Counted from the first letter of the stretch, positions 41,647 to 49,504 are shown. The stretch is DNA of 64,000 bases from Janthinobacterium sp. PAMC25594 (GCF_019443505.1 NZ_CP080377.1:6386001-6450000); one strand, 5' to 3'. Made by a program: numbers and translations. Notes: generated from the sequence alone by a model not told the origin.

Positions 41647-41942
41647 AAATTTACATCGCGGGACCGATGACCGGGCGGCCGCAGTTCAACTATCCAGCGT
41701 TCCACCAGGCGGCAGCTCTGCTGCGCGCCGCCGGCCACGTCGTGATCAACCCGGCCGAGAACCCCGCGCCGGCATGCGGCAGCTGGCTCGGCTACATGCG
41801 CATGAGCGTGGCCCAGGTGGCCAACGTCGACTGCTTGGTGATGCTGCCAGGCTGGCCGCTCAGCAAGGGCGCGCGCATCGAATATTTACTCGCCAAGCTG
41901 CTTGGGCTTGGTGTTACTTCACTGAAGAAAATGGGAACATAA
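41643..41942 (+). CDS. DUF4406 protein (nucleoside deoxyribosyltransferase-like)
   Basis: 99 residues: MKIYIAGPMTGRPQFNYPAF, PAENPAP and the acidic pair plus C-terminal GWPLSKGARIEYLLAKLLG are typical of DUF4406, related in fold to nucleoside 2-deoxyribosyltransferases. It may act on a nucleotide. ATG overlaps the methyltransferase stop by 4 nt, so the two are co-expressed. No biochemical role is established for phage members. Confidence 0.8.
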   Translation: MKIYIAGPMTGRPQFNYPAFHQAAALLRAAGHVVINPAENPAPACGSWLGYMRMSVAQVANVDCLVMLPGWPLSKGARIEYLLAKLLGLGVTSLKKMGT

Positions 41943-41944
41943 AC

Positions 41945-42214
41945 ATGACAGCCACAGAAACCGACATCCTGGCCAAGCTGGCAGAGGCAATCGAAAAAAT
42001 ACAACGCCCGGCGCTGCCGCTATCCGTTGACCTGTGGGACATGGAAATGCTGGGGCAATACTTCAAGCGAAATCCGCAGGTTGTACGCCAGAATATCGCC
42101 TGCCTCCCGAGCTTTCCAAAGGCGATCAGGCTGCCAACGAAAGCAAAATCGCATCCACTATACAGCGCCAAGGAAGTGGTCGAGTGGGCACAACGCCACC
42201 GAGACAAAAACTGA
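41945..42214 (+). CDS. xis: Excisionase-like DNA-binding protein
   Basis: 89 residues. The C-terminal half (MLGQYFKRNPQVVRQNIACL, FPKAIRLPTKAK, YSAKEVVEWAQRH) has the AlpA/MerR-type winged helix-turn-helix of excisionases. It converges on int with only 21 bp between the stops, so its position near attR suits a recombination directionality factor. Expressed with the DGR/methyltransferase operon, which would tie excision to induction. Confidence 0.65.
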   Translation: MTATETDILAKLAEAIEKIQRPALPLSVDLWDMEMLGQYFKRNPQVVRQNIACLPSFPKAIRLPTKAKSHPLYSAKEVVEWAQRHRDKN

Positions 42215-42235
42215 AGGTATGTGGCTGGCGAAGGA

Positions 42236-43219
42236 TTACAGCTTCTTCGCCAGTTCTGCAGCCGTCTCGTTATAGTAGATTTGCAACATCGTCAAATCCT
42301 TGTGTCCGACCATGCGCGCCAATTCCAGCACGTTGAGTTTCTTGGCCAGCCGCGTGATTGCCTCATGGCGAGTGTCGTGAAAGGTCATATCCGCAACGCC
42401 TGCTGCGCCTCGGGCCTTCCGGAACAGGGCATCGAGGCTCGCCGTTGAAACCCCGAAGCATGTGTCATTCCCAGTCGGAAGCAGCTCCAGCAATTCAATG
42501 GCGCGGCCCGACAGCGGAACGGACCGCTTCGTGCCGTTCTTCGTTCGAGGTAAGTGCGCCACATTGTCCTCAATATCCCCCCAGGTAAGTCCGCATATTT
42601 CGCCAGCCCGCATGGCTGTCTCGATAGCGAACAGGAAGGCGACCGCGATTGCTGACGACTTGGTCGTGACTTCTCCATCAAAACCCAGTGCCAGGCACAA
42701 CCGTTCGATCTCGTCGTCAGTTATGCGCCTGTCGCGAGGAGGGGGATTTTTAGGGCGGCGCACGTCGACGGTAGGGCTGGCGGAAATCCATTTCCATTCA
42801 CGGCGCGCAGTCGTGAAAACGTGGGACAGTAAATTCATGTCGCGATTTACGGTAGACCCAGCGACAGATAAGAGCCGATCATCGCGCCACTTGCCGAGGA
42901 CGTCGGCCGTGACGTCGCACAGTTTCATCTCACCAAGGGGCACCTGGTTGACAATGTGGCGGGCTATCGCAGCCAGGCGGATACCTTCCCAGCGTGCACC
43001 ACGCTTGTGTGGCGAAACCTCGACACCGTATCTATCGAAGGCATCCTGGCACGTTTTATCGGTGTTTACACCCGTCTCAACCATGCGCCGCATCTGCGAT
43101 TCGCGCTCAATAGCCCATGCCTGCGCCTCAGCTTTTGTGGGAAGGACTGCGGAATCGCGCACTCCCTTGACGGAAATCTGGACGCGCCAGCCGGTTTTCT
43201 GTTTTGTAATCGATGCCAC
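42236..43219 (-). CDS. int: Prophage 1 integrase (tyrosine recombinase)
   Basis: 327 residues: arm-binding N-terminus (MASITKQKTGWRVQISVKG), core-binding domain (LGKWRDDRLLSVAGSTVNRD) and catalytic domain with Arg in AMRAGEICGL, HDTRHEAI and GHKDLTMLQIYY including the Tyr nucleophile. It catalyses integration into the tRNA-Leu 3' end about 180 bp away; three 11-bp-spaced TGGGGA repeats lie just upstream of its start, so Int binding may also repress its own gene. Confidence 0.92.
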   Translation of the reverse strand: MASITKQKTGWRVQISVKGVRDSAVLPTKAEAQAWAIERESQMRRMVETGVNTDKTCQDAFDRYGVEVSPHKRGARWEGIRLAAIARHIVNQVPLGEMKLCDVTADVLGKWRDDRLLSVAGSTVNRDMNLLSHVFTTARREWKWISASPTVDVRRPKNPPPRDRRITDDEIERLCLALGFDGEVTTKSSAIAVAFLFAIETAMRAGEICGLTWGDIEDNVAHLPRTKNGTKRSVPLSGRAIELLELLPTGNDTCFGVSTASLDALFRKARGAAGVADMTFHDTRHEAITRLAKKLNVLELARMVGHKDLTMLQIYYNETAAELAKKL

Positions 43220-43242
43220 TACCTAATCCCCTGAGGAAAACA

Positions 43243-43270
43243 TGGGGACATTATGGGGATTTTTTGGGGA
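43243..43270. repeat. Three TGGGGA repeats spaced 11 bp: right arm sites
   Basis: TGGGGA at 43243-43248, 43254-43259 and 43265-43270. The last two units with their spacer are identical to 8229-8247 at the other prophage end. Confidence 0.65.
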
Positions 43271-43328
43271 GTTGGTGCAGTTTATTAATCGCTTCGTATC
43301 GTAATTACTAGCGCTTGACGAAAAGAAA

Positions 43329-43369
43329 AAAGGCGATAAATCCTTGATTCTATTGGATTTATCGCCTTT
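43329..43369 (-). terminator. Terminator behind the tRNA-Leu fragment
   Basis: A perfect 15-bp stem (AAAGGCGATAAATCC / GGATTTATCGCCTTT) with an 11-nt loop and A/T runs on both sides, so it could work in both directions. Related to the stem at 8108-8150. Confidence 0.8.
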
Positions 43370-43396
43370 TATCGTGTGCTGCAAAAATGTCTCTGA

Positions 43397-43412
43397 GTGC
43401 CCGGAGCCGGAA
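43397..43412. other. attR core of prophage 1
   Basis: GTGCCCGGAGCCGGAA, identical to 8177-8192; equals the 3' end of the tRNA-Leu fragment. Confidence 0.75.
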
Positions 43413-43451
43413 TCGAACCGGCACGCCCTTACAGGCGGGAGATTTTAAGTC
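43398..43451 (-). pseudogene. tRNA-Leu(UAA) 3' fragment, anticodon loop to discriminator
   Basis: On the minus strand GACTTAAAATCTCCC carries the anticodon loop (CTTAAAA, anticodon UAA) and its 3' stem, then a long variable arm (CGCCTGTAAGGGCG), the T arm (GCCGGTTCGATTCCGGC) and TCCGGGCA. The 5' half (acceptor, D arm, 5' anticodon stem) is absent to the right of 43451, so this is not a functional tRNA. It marks the junction between prophage 1 and prophage 2. Confidence 0.8.
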
Positions 43452-43672
43452 AGTAGGGAAAGCGTTACGATTCAATGACTTAGTATGGTTTTTCGTTCCG
43501 CAAAAATTCTAATTCATGCTTCTAGATGCCGCATGTTTGCATGCCAACTCCCTGTTTTGCGGAACGATTTTTGCCCCGACTTTATGTAGGGAGGATGGAA
43601 CCCTGCGCCATATCAGCGCCAGAATATTACCGTGAACTATCCTTATCCGTATCGAGTAGTGAGGCCAGCCTC

Positions 43673-43987
43673 ATGAGATTTGCAGCGATGTGTATGACGA
43701 TTCAGCTTGCCACGGGATGTACATCAGTACCATCAAATCAAACGGAAGCCCCAGATCTGCTTGGCTTGAATTCGTTTGCGCTAGCTGCCCGTTATGGCAC
43801 GCCCGACAGCTACCAGCACCAAGGCGAATATCTGCAGCTGAACTACGGCAGCGCTGCCGTCGGCTGCCAGGTCATCGTGCTGGTCGACCAGCAGCAGCGC
43901 GTGGCCGGCTGGGCAACGTCAGGTGCCCGCTGCAACGGCGCTGGGCAAAATGGGAATGCAGAGCCAGACCTGGATGTACTGGACTAG
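43673..43987 (+). CDS. Small putative lipoprotein
   Basis: 104 residues from ATG 43673. A short N-terminal hydrophobic stretch ends in ATGC, an acceptable lipobox (MRFAAMCMTIQLATGC), followed by a mature domain with two further cysteines (GCQVIVLVDQ; GARCNGAG). Resembles SmpA/OmlA-like small outer-membrane lipoproteins in its alternating strands, but the match is weak. It converges on and overlaps the next gene by 69 nt. Confidence 0.5.
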   Translation: MRFAAMCMTIQLATGCTSVPSNQTEAPDLLGLNSFALAARYGTPDSYQHQGEYLQLNYGSAAVGCQVIVLVDQQQRVAGWATSGARCNGAGQNGNAEPDLDVLD

Positions 43988-44314
43988 TGTCCCGTCTACT
44001 GTTTCGTTTTCATACCCTTTGAGTATCAGGCCATCAGCATCCAAACGCTCCATCGTGGGCTCAAAAAGCGGCTTACAAACGTTGGTCGAGGTGGCATAGT
44101 TTGGCCGGCGCAGCGTGGCAGAGCTATGGTAGCGAACGCATGCGCCCGTCCCGACGTGCTCGAAAACAAGCAGGCCGTCCAATGGCTCGGAGTCGAGCAT
44201 TTCCTGGCGCGTAATTCGGCGCCCCTTCTTGCGCAGCATAATCACGCGGACAGGCATGCCCTGCCGCTCCGCCACTTTCACCGGCCACTGATGCTTATTT
44301 GTTGTGCCGTCCAT
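43919..44314 (-). CDS. LexA-controlled phage protein (unknown)
   Basis: 131 residues from ATG 44314. Basic N-terminus (NKHQWPVKVAERQGMPVRVIML, KKGRRITRQEMLDSEP) with strand pattern and a hydrophobic end. A consensus LexA box sits 14 bp upstream of the start, so it should be induced by DNA damage. No family recognised; possible roles are a lysogenic SOS function or a regulator of the cargo genes. Confidence 0.55.
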   Translation of the reverse strand: MDGTTNKHQWPVKVAERQGMPVRVIMLRKKGRRITRQEMLDSEPLDGLLVFEHVGTGACVRYHSSATLRRPNYATSTNVCKPLFEPTMERLDADGLILKGYENETVDGTLVQYIQVWLCIPILPSAVAAGT

Positions 44315-44327
44315 AATGCAACCAATA

Positions 44328-44347
44328 TACTGTATAAAAACACAGTA
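44328..44347. promoter_or_regulatory. Consensus LexA (SOS) box
   Basis: TACTGTATAAAAACACAGTA matches TACTGT-N8-ACAGTA. The dyad extends to 11-bp perfect arms (44323-44333 and 44342-44352). It is 14 bp upstream of the minus-strand gene at 43919-44314. The remaining gap to 44729 shows nothing else I can support. Confidence 0.8.
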
Positions 44348-44729
44348 TATTGCCAAGCTTGGAAAACCAGAAGGCGAAATTTGTAACTAGAAGAGCCCGC
44401 CCTGCTCCACGGGAGTGGCCGGCGCAGTCGCCTTCGTCCGCGGTCACGGCCGCTCGGGTGCATTGAGCAACTGTGCAAGTGTCTACCAGCATACCTTGGT
44501 TACCGTTCCACGGGCGCTGCATGAGAAGATGCATACGAAACTAGTGACCGAAATTTACTGTAGTTCACCGCCAACTAGAGCAGCATTCGCCACACCAGCA
44601 CCACGAAAAAACATTCCAATTGCGGTCGAAATCCTAATGGTATTGAAAAACAAGTAGACAGCCGAAGTAGATTCTGTAACGCTTACCAAAATTGAAAAAA
44701 ATAGCCGATTACAACAGGAAAATAATGCA

Positions 44730-46613
44730 ATGAATATTACTCAACTCCGCAATTTCAACGGATTTTCATTAAAAAATCCATCAACATTTCAGAATGCTAT
44801 TTCCGTTATCATTGGAAGAAATGGATCAGGAAAAACACGTTTTCTAAATTCAATAGTAAATGGAAGCTGCAATATTGAAATCAACGAAACCATTCTGCAA
44901 AACTCTCAAATAAAACTTATCTCATCTCATGAATTTAATCCAAATCTTGGTCAATTTTTTGAGAAAAATAGACATGAACGCAGTATAGAATCAATATGTA
45001 ATGCATTGAAAAATTACAAGGATAATTTGGAAATATTAATCCAAGATGGCGCTACAAATTATAGGGAAGTCATAAGTCCACGCGCAATATATATGGCAAT
45101 CAAAAAAATTGCAAATGCAGTAGAAAAGAACCCTCAAGAACTAACGCAGGAAGACATACTATTGCATTACACAGAAGAAAATGAAAATATAATTGGACAT
45201 TTAAATGTACGAGAGATGTTCTCCGACTACATACGCAAAATTTGGCAAAACAAATATAATGGATTCCTCCTTACATTAGGGGAAAGCGTCCCACATTACA
45301 ATGATGAAGAATTCAAAGAGAGATTTGGTGAAAGGCCGTGGATTCCACTAAATAATATTTTAAGCTTCATTTTTGACGGAAAGTATCATTTCAATCCTCC
45401 ATCAGAAACAGATCGCACACTAAGCGAACCGACTGACCTACTAGATGAATCAGGCACAATAATTACACCACCAATGTTATCCTCCGGAGAAAACACTTTA
45501 CTTTGGATGGCTCTAACATTATTTAACAGTCAATATGGAAAGCAAACATTGAGCGCAGCACCAAAACTTATTTTAATGGATGAGCCAGATGCTTTCCTTC
45601 ATCCCAAAATGGTTGACAAATTATTTCAAACGTTGGAAATCTTCACTAAAAATTTTGGGGTAAAAATTATACTCACAACTCACTCGCCGACAACGGTAGC
45701 ACTGGCACCAAACGACATTATTTACCTTATAAAAAATAACGAGGTTAGTGAAATTGACAAGGATTCGGCAATCTCAGAACTATTGTCAGGGGTTACTCAG
45801 ATATCTATAGATCCTGAAAACCGACGACAAGTTTATGTTGAAAGTCTATATGATCACGCAATATATCAATTAATTTATGATAAATTGGTGAAAAAATCAA
45901 AGCATCTGGATAAAAAGATAAATTTAACCTTCATAAGTTCCGGCCCCAAGGTATCAAAAGGTCATATTATAAATTCAGCCAAATTTGTTGGGATTGTTGA
46001 TGAAGAAAAATTGAATCAACTGGCGGAATTGATCAACGGAGCGGGGAATTGCACTCAAGTAGAAGGAACAGTTAATGAACTTATAGAAAATGGAAATAGA
46101 ACAGTTAGAGGGGTAATTGATTGGGATCTGAAGGCACATGATACAAAATTTGTCAAAGTATTAGCCAAGGATCATTGTTATGCAATAGAAAATTTAATAA
46201 TAGATCCGATCTGCACGTTATTATTTCTACATAAAAAATGGCCTACCGAGTATCCAATAAAAGATTTTTGCGAAGAAGAAGTGCATTGGTCTGATTGGAT
46301 TAAGGATGAAAAATTACTGCAAAAATCAATGGATTATTTCATTTTTAAAATTAGTGGCAAAAAAAACGCAAGAAATACCGAGACGGAATATCTCAACGGA
46401 ATTAAATTGTTAAGCGATAAAGATTATTTGCAAATTCACAGCAAAGCTCTACCTGATCTGGCAGTGAAGGAATTTAAAAGATTAACATCGACAATTGGGA
46501 ACAAAAAAAGAGGATTAATGTACGAAATTGCAGAATTTAGCATGGTGCATGAAACAAATGGTGATCTTATTCCGGTTCAATTTGAGACTATATTTAAAGC
46601 ACTCCAAGAATAA
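44730..46613 (+). CDS. AAA ATPase with DUF4435/TOPRIM-like C-terminus, defence candidate
   Basis: 627 residues. ABC/SMC-type ATPase: Walker A GRNGSGKT (29-36), signature LSSGENTLLWMAL (about 250), Walker B LILMDEPDAFLHP (about 283) and H-loop LTTHSPTTVAL. From about 370 comes an OLD/DUF4435-like part (VYVESLYDHAIYQL, FVGIVDEEKL, VRGVIDWDLKAHD, YAIENLI) with acidic residues typical of TOPRIM nucleases. Strikingly AT-rich against the GC-rich surroundings, so recently acquired. Related ATPase-TOPRIM proteins are anti-phage systems; here a role in superinfection exclusion is inferred. Confidence 0.75.
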   Translation: MNITQLRNFNGFSLKNPSTFQNAISVIIGRNGSGKTRFLNSIVNGSCNIEINETILQNSQIKLISSHEFNPNLGQFFEKNRHERSIESICNALKNYKDNLEILIQDGATNYREVISPRAIYMAIKKIANAVEKNPQELTQEDILLHYTEENENIIGHLNVREMFSDYIRKIWQNKYNGFLLTLGESVPHYNDEEFKERFGERPWIPLNNILSFIFDGKYHFNPPSETDRTLSEPTDLLDESGTIITPPMLSSGENTLLWMALTLFNSQYGKQTLSAAPKLILMDEPDAFLHPKMVDKLFQTLEIFTKNFGVKIILTTHSPTTVALAPNDIIYLIKNNEVSEIDKDSAISELLSGVTQISIDPENRRQVYVESLYDHAIYQLIYDKLVKKSKHLDKKINLTFISSGPKVSKGHIINSAKFVGIVDEEKLNQLAELINGAGNCTQVEGTVNELIENGNRTVRGVIDWDLKAHDTKFVKVLAKDHCYAIENLIIDPICTLLFLHKKWPTEYPIKDFCEEEVHWSDWIKDEKLLQKSMDYFIFKISGKKNARNTETEYLNGIKLLSDKDYLQIHSKALPDLAVKEFKRLTSTIGNKKRGLMYEIAEFSMVHETNGDLIPVQFETIFKALQE

Positions 46614-46759
46614 AAGAAAGGGTGCCAAATTGAATAACTTTATCTAATTCAGCGCCGTGCTACTTTGGAGTTTAAAAAATTTTTCAAAATATCAACTTTG
46701 ACGGATCCATATTTAAACGCACGTGATCTGGAACATGAAAGAAAGGAATGTCCAACAGA

Positions 46760-46861
46760 CTAAAGGCATCCATAAAGAATGGCCAACTGTGCCTCTTCGA
46801 ATGCACGGCCGCGCGGCCATTCCCACGCCAGCGCCACGACGATATACTCGTCAGTGGCCAC
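46760..46861 (-). pseudogene. Fragment of an Rz1-like spanin gene
   Basis: 33 codons (VATDEYIVVALAWEWPRGRAFEE..., stop 46762-46760) resemble the C-terminal half of the Rz1-like lipoprotein at 47772-48038 (AATDGEMVVALARDWPRGRKYEV). No signal peptide or lipobox part precedes it. It sits directly downstream of the Dam gene, so the methyltransferase is flanked by spanin sequence on both sides. The rest of 46614-46880 is empty. Confidence 0.6.
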
Positions 46862-46880
46862 GGGCTACAGCACTTAAAAT

Positions 46881-47669
46881 TCAGAAAAGACCTACAGGCT
46901 CGCCCGCTCTATCCCAACTGTAGATTATCAGTTCCTTCCGCTGCACCGCTCTCCCACCGCCACCGACGTTGTACTGAATGCCCGTCGTATCCATCTGAAA
47001 GTGCTGGAACACTCGCCGGATGTCCGGGTGGTCGTTCAAGCTCAAGATGGCCTTGCCCTTCAGTCTAGCCATCAATTCAGCCATCTTCTCGTACTGCGCA
47101 AACTCGAACTCCACGCCATACCCGGCAGTCTCCCAGTACGGCGGGTCCAGGTAAAAAAGCGTATGAGGCCGGTCGTAGCGCTCCATGCACTTGTACCAGT
47201 CCAGATTTTCGATGTAAGCGCCGGACAGGCGCAGGTGTGCTGCCGAAAGGTTCTCCTCGATACGGAGCAAGTTGAGCGGTGGCGCTGTCGTGGCGGTTCC
47301 CCATGATTGCCCGTCGACCTTGCCGCCGAAGGCATGCTGCTGCAGGTAGAAGAAGCGCGCCGCGCGCTGCAGGTCCGTCAGGGTATGCGGCGGCGTATCC
47401 TGCAGCCACTTGAAAACCTCGCGGCTCGACAGCGCCCACTTGAACTGGCGTACGAATTCCTCTAGGTGGCACTTCACGACGCGATACAGGTTGATCAGCT
47501 CGCCATTGACGTCGTTGAGCACTTCCACCTCGGCCGGAGGCCGCATGAAGTACAGCGCGGCGCCGCCAGCGAAGACCTCGACGTAGCAGGTATGAGGTGG
47601 AAATTGCGGGATAATGCGGTCGGCCAGGCGTCGTTTGCCGCCGATCCAGGGGATGATGGGTAATGCCAA
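46881..47669 (-). CDS. DNA adenine N6-methyltransferase (Dam family)
   Basis: 262 residues. Motif I PWIGGKRRL and EVFAGGAALYF, catalytic DPPY in FYLDPPYWETAGYG (about 173), and VLNDVNGELINLYR typical of D12-class Dam enzymes. It methylates adenine, probably protecting phage DNA from host restriction. Solitary, with no endonuclease beside it. It lies at the end of the lysis cassette. The 100 bp to its right hold no gene. Confidence 0.9.
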   Translation of the reverse strand: MALPIIPWIGGKRRLADRIIPQFPPHTCYVEVFAGGAALYFMRPPAEVEVLNDVNGELINLYRVVKCHLEEFVRQFKWALSSREVFKWLQDTPPHTLTDLQRAARFFYLQQHAFGGKVDGQSWGTATTAPPLNLLRIEENLSAAHLRLSGAYIENLDWYKCMERYDRPHTLFYLDPPYWETAGYGVEFEFAQYEKMAELMARLKGKAILSLNDHPDIRRVFQHFQMDTTGIQYNVGGGGRAVQRKELIIYSWDRAGEPVGLF

Positions 47670-47771
47670 AATGTGTACCTCCTAGTGGTAAAGTCGAATT
47701 CCTCCCATGAGGTAATCCAAGCCTACTCACCAGGCTCCACCGGCTGATTGCGGCTGTTAGCGCAGCGACAA

Positions 47772-48038
47772 TCAGCGCTCCGATTTTTCATCTGGCAGAA
47801 TGCAGCCCGCAATTGCTGCCTCCAGTTCCACTTCATACTTCCTGCCGCGCGGCCAGTCCCGCGCCAGCGCCACGACCATTTCGCCATCCGTTGCCGCTGG
47901 CGCCAGCTGGTCGAACTCGTAGGCCGGGCGCTGCGGCGCCACCTTTACACATGGTGTAAATACAGGAACCTCGACGCGCACGGGAGTCGGGGGCGCGCTG
48001 GCGCAGCCGGCCAGCATCAATACAAGCATCCATTTCAT
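47772..48038 (-). CDS. Rz1-like lipoprotein (o-spanin)
   Basis: 88 residues. Signal peptide with lipobox LAGC (MKWMLVLMLAGCASAPPTP), then a short proline-rich segment and a more polar C-terminus (ARDWPRGRKYEVELEAA). ATG 48038 overlaps the Rz stop by 3-4 nt, so the pair is tandem rather than nested as in prophage 1. It should sit in the outer membrane and bind the Rz-like i-spanin. Confidence 0.75.
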   Translation of the reverse strand: MKWMLVLMLAGCASAPPTPVRVEVPVFTPCVKVAPQRPAYEFDQLAPAATDGEMVVALARDWPRGRKYEVELEAAIAGCILPDEKSER

Positions 48039-48430
48039 TGCACGCCCTCCAGCAGCAGCCTGACGGCCGGCATAGCCTCGTCGCAGGTATTGGCGCGCGC
48101 GCCCGCGATCTGCGCCAGGGCGACGTCATACTTCTTGCCCTTGGCAGCGGCTGCCGCCTGTGCCGCCGTGCCGCGCTCCTGCGCCGCCAGGGTTGCCTTG
48201 GCCATGCCATCGATGGCGCGGTTTTGCTCGGCAATGGAGCTGCGCAGCTGCGCGCTGACGCCTTGCTCCTGCACCAGCGCCGCGCGCGCGGTGTCACGGT
48301 CGCCAGCTGCCAGCCACCAGCCCGTGCCAGTGGAGCTGGCCACCACCAGCAGCACGGCGGCCAGCAGGATGGCCGCCGCCTTCCAGATACCGCTGACGGC
48401 GCCGGCCGCCAGGGTGCCCAGCGCGCTCAC
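48035..48430 (-). CDS. Rz-like i-spanin
   Basis: 131 residues from GTG 48430, which overlaps the endolysin stop (GTGA). One N-terminal membrane helix (IWKAAAILLAAVLLVVAS, about 18-35), then a long coiled coil (DRDTARAALVQEQGVSAQ...KGKKYDVALAQIAG). It completes the lysis cassette together with the Rz1-like protein downstream. Confidence 0.75.
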   Translation of the reverse strand: MSALGTLAAGAVSGIWKAAAILLAAVLLVVASSTGTGWWLAAGDRDTARAALVQEQGVSAQLRSSIAEQNRAIDGMAKATLAAQERGTAAQAAAAAKGKKYDVALAQIAGARANTCDEAMPAVRLLLEGVQ

Positions 48431-48891
48431 GGCCGCACCTGCAAGATGCCAGCGCGCGTGCCGTGGCGGTCGATGGTGATGATGCGGTTGATCGGCTTGG
48501 CCACCATCTTTGTGCTGACGTGCACCCAGGTCAGTTCGTTGATGATCTGGCCGATGCCGAACTCGTCCAATTTCGGCAGTAACGCCTGGCATACTTGGTA
48601 TGGCGTCATGCGCAGCGCCTTGAAGTCAGCAGCGCAGCCGCGCACATGATCACTGCCATCGCTGCTGCCGATGCCCCGATTCACGGGAATCGAGCGGTAG
48701 CCACTGATATTGGTCAGCGGCGTATCGATGCCGGTGCTGGCCGTCAGATAATTGCGGATGCGCTGCAGCATCTCGGCCGTACGCTGCAGTTCTGCCAGCA
48801 CGACGGCCGGCGGCGTGTTGTCGGCACCATGGCGCGCCGCCCAGTCGGAGGCGATCAGTTCGGCCAGCGAGAAATTTTTACTCAGTTGCAT
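48427..48891 (-). CDS. M15A peptidase endolysin
   Basis: 154 residues, peptidase M15A fold: SGYRSIPVNRGIGSSDGSDH with the zinc histidine and VRGCAADF aspartate (about 80-92), then LTWVHVS with the second zinc histidine. It cleaves D-Ala-linked peptide bonds in peptidoglycan. ATG 48891 overlaps the holin-like gene by 10 nt. Different enzyme class from the GH19 endolysin of prophage 1 despite homologous holins. Confidence 0.88.
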   Translation of the reverse strand: MQLSKNFSLAELIASDWAARHGADNTPPAVVLAELQRTAEMLQRIRNYLTASTGIDTPLTNISGYRSIPVNRGIGSSDGSDHVRGCAADFKALRMTPYQVCQALLPKLDEFGIGQIINELTWVHVSTKMVAKPINRIITIDRHGTRAGILQVRP

Positions 48892-49142
48892 GACGATCCC
48901 TTCCAGAACGATGAGCGCCGGTCGACGCAGACTAGCGCAGCGATGCCACAATGGAGCAGCACCTCGGGCCAGGCCGGTGTCACACCGAACAGCAGCACGG
49001 CGGCGGCACCGGCCGTGAGCGCTATCCACGTGATGCGGATAGGACTGCCCGTGCCAGGCCGCATGTGGTTGAGCTCGACGAACAGCCCTCGCGCCAGCAC
49101 GATGGCCGCCGCCGCCATGTCGATCGAATACAAAATGTTCAT
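48882..49142 (-). CDS. Holin-like small membrane protein
   Basis: 86 residues with three hydrophobic segments (SIDMAAAAIVLARGLFVEL, ITWIALTAGAAAVLLFG, VLLHCGIAALVCV) from ATG 49142, which overlaps the upstream holin stop (ATGA). Counterpart of 9352-9615 in prophage 1; holin or antiholin role not separable by sequence. Confidence 0.65.
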   Translation of the reverse strand: MNILYSIDMAAAAIVLARGLFVELNHMRPGTGSPIRITWIALTAGAAAVLLFGVTPAWPEVLLHCGIAALVCVDRRSSFWKGSSCN

Positions 49143-49504
49143 GGCACGTCTCCTTTCTTGCGCAGCCAGGCGAATGCGGCCGGGATGATGACCTGGGCGC
49201 ACAGGCCCAGGCCGGCTGCGGCTGCGATGCGGATACCCGATTCGCCGGCGCTCGACAGGAATGGGAAATAATTGGCTGCTGTGACGCTGGCCACCGGCGC
49301 GAACCAGCCGGCGATCAGCGAGGAGCCGATCACGCTGCCGGCGATCTGCGGGCCGCGCATGGGCGGCAGGTAGGACAGCGAAACTAGGCCGCCAGCCAGG
49401 CCGGCCAGCAGCGCGTCATACTGCACGCCCAGGATGGATCCGGTCAGGGTGATGGTGCCGGCGGCGATTGCAATGCCGACGGTGCTGCTTGCAGGTTCTG
49501 CCAT
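49139..49504 (-). CDS. Phage holin
   Basis: 121 residues, homologous along its length to the holin at 9612-9977 (TITLTGSILGVQYDALLAGLAG versus TVTLTGSILGLEYDVLLVGLAG) and the same length. Four membrane segments and a basic end (LRKKGDVP). First lysis gene, separated from the tail fibre gene by a terminator and a 166-bp gap, so it probably has its own promoter. Confidence 0.8.
   Translation of the reverse strand: MAEPASSTVGIAIAAGTITLTGSILGVQYDALLAGLAGGLVSLSYLPPMRGPQIAGSVIGSSLIAGWFAPVASVTAANYFPFLSSAGESGIRIAAAAGLGLCAQVIIPAAFAWLRKKGDVP

Larger units (their letters stand above)
8177..43412. mobile_element. Prophage 1: complete P22-like prophage in a tRNA-Leu gene
   Basis: Bounded by the direct repeat GTGCCCGGAGCCGGAA (8177-8192 and 43397-43412), about 35.2 kb. 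It carries int/xis, a CI/Cro switch, a DnaB replication module, the P22-order head and tail genes, a lysis cassette and a diversity-generating retroelement. No obvious disruption of an essential module is visible, so it may be inducible. Confidence 0.9.

Noticed and set aside
43398..43490. Intact tRNA-Leu gene
   Set aside because: The 5' half (acceptor, D arm and 5' anticodon stem) is absent to the right of 43451; only the 3' fragment is present.
44415..44657. 80-codon plus-strand frame before the ATPase gene
   Set aside because: No RBS, no recognisable pattern and mixed base composition across the frame; treated as non-coding.
46748..47068. Plus-strand 106-codon frame
   Set aside because: It is antisense to the spanin fragment and the 3' end of the Dam gene, whose minus-strand readings match known families.
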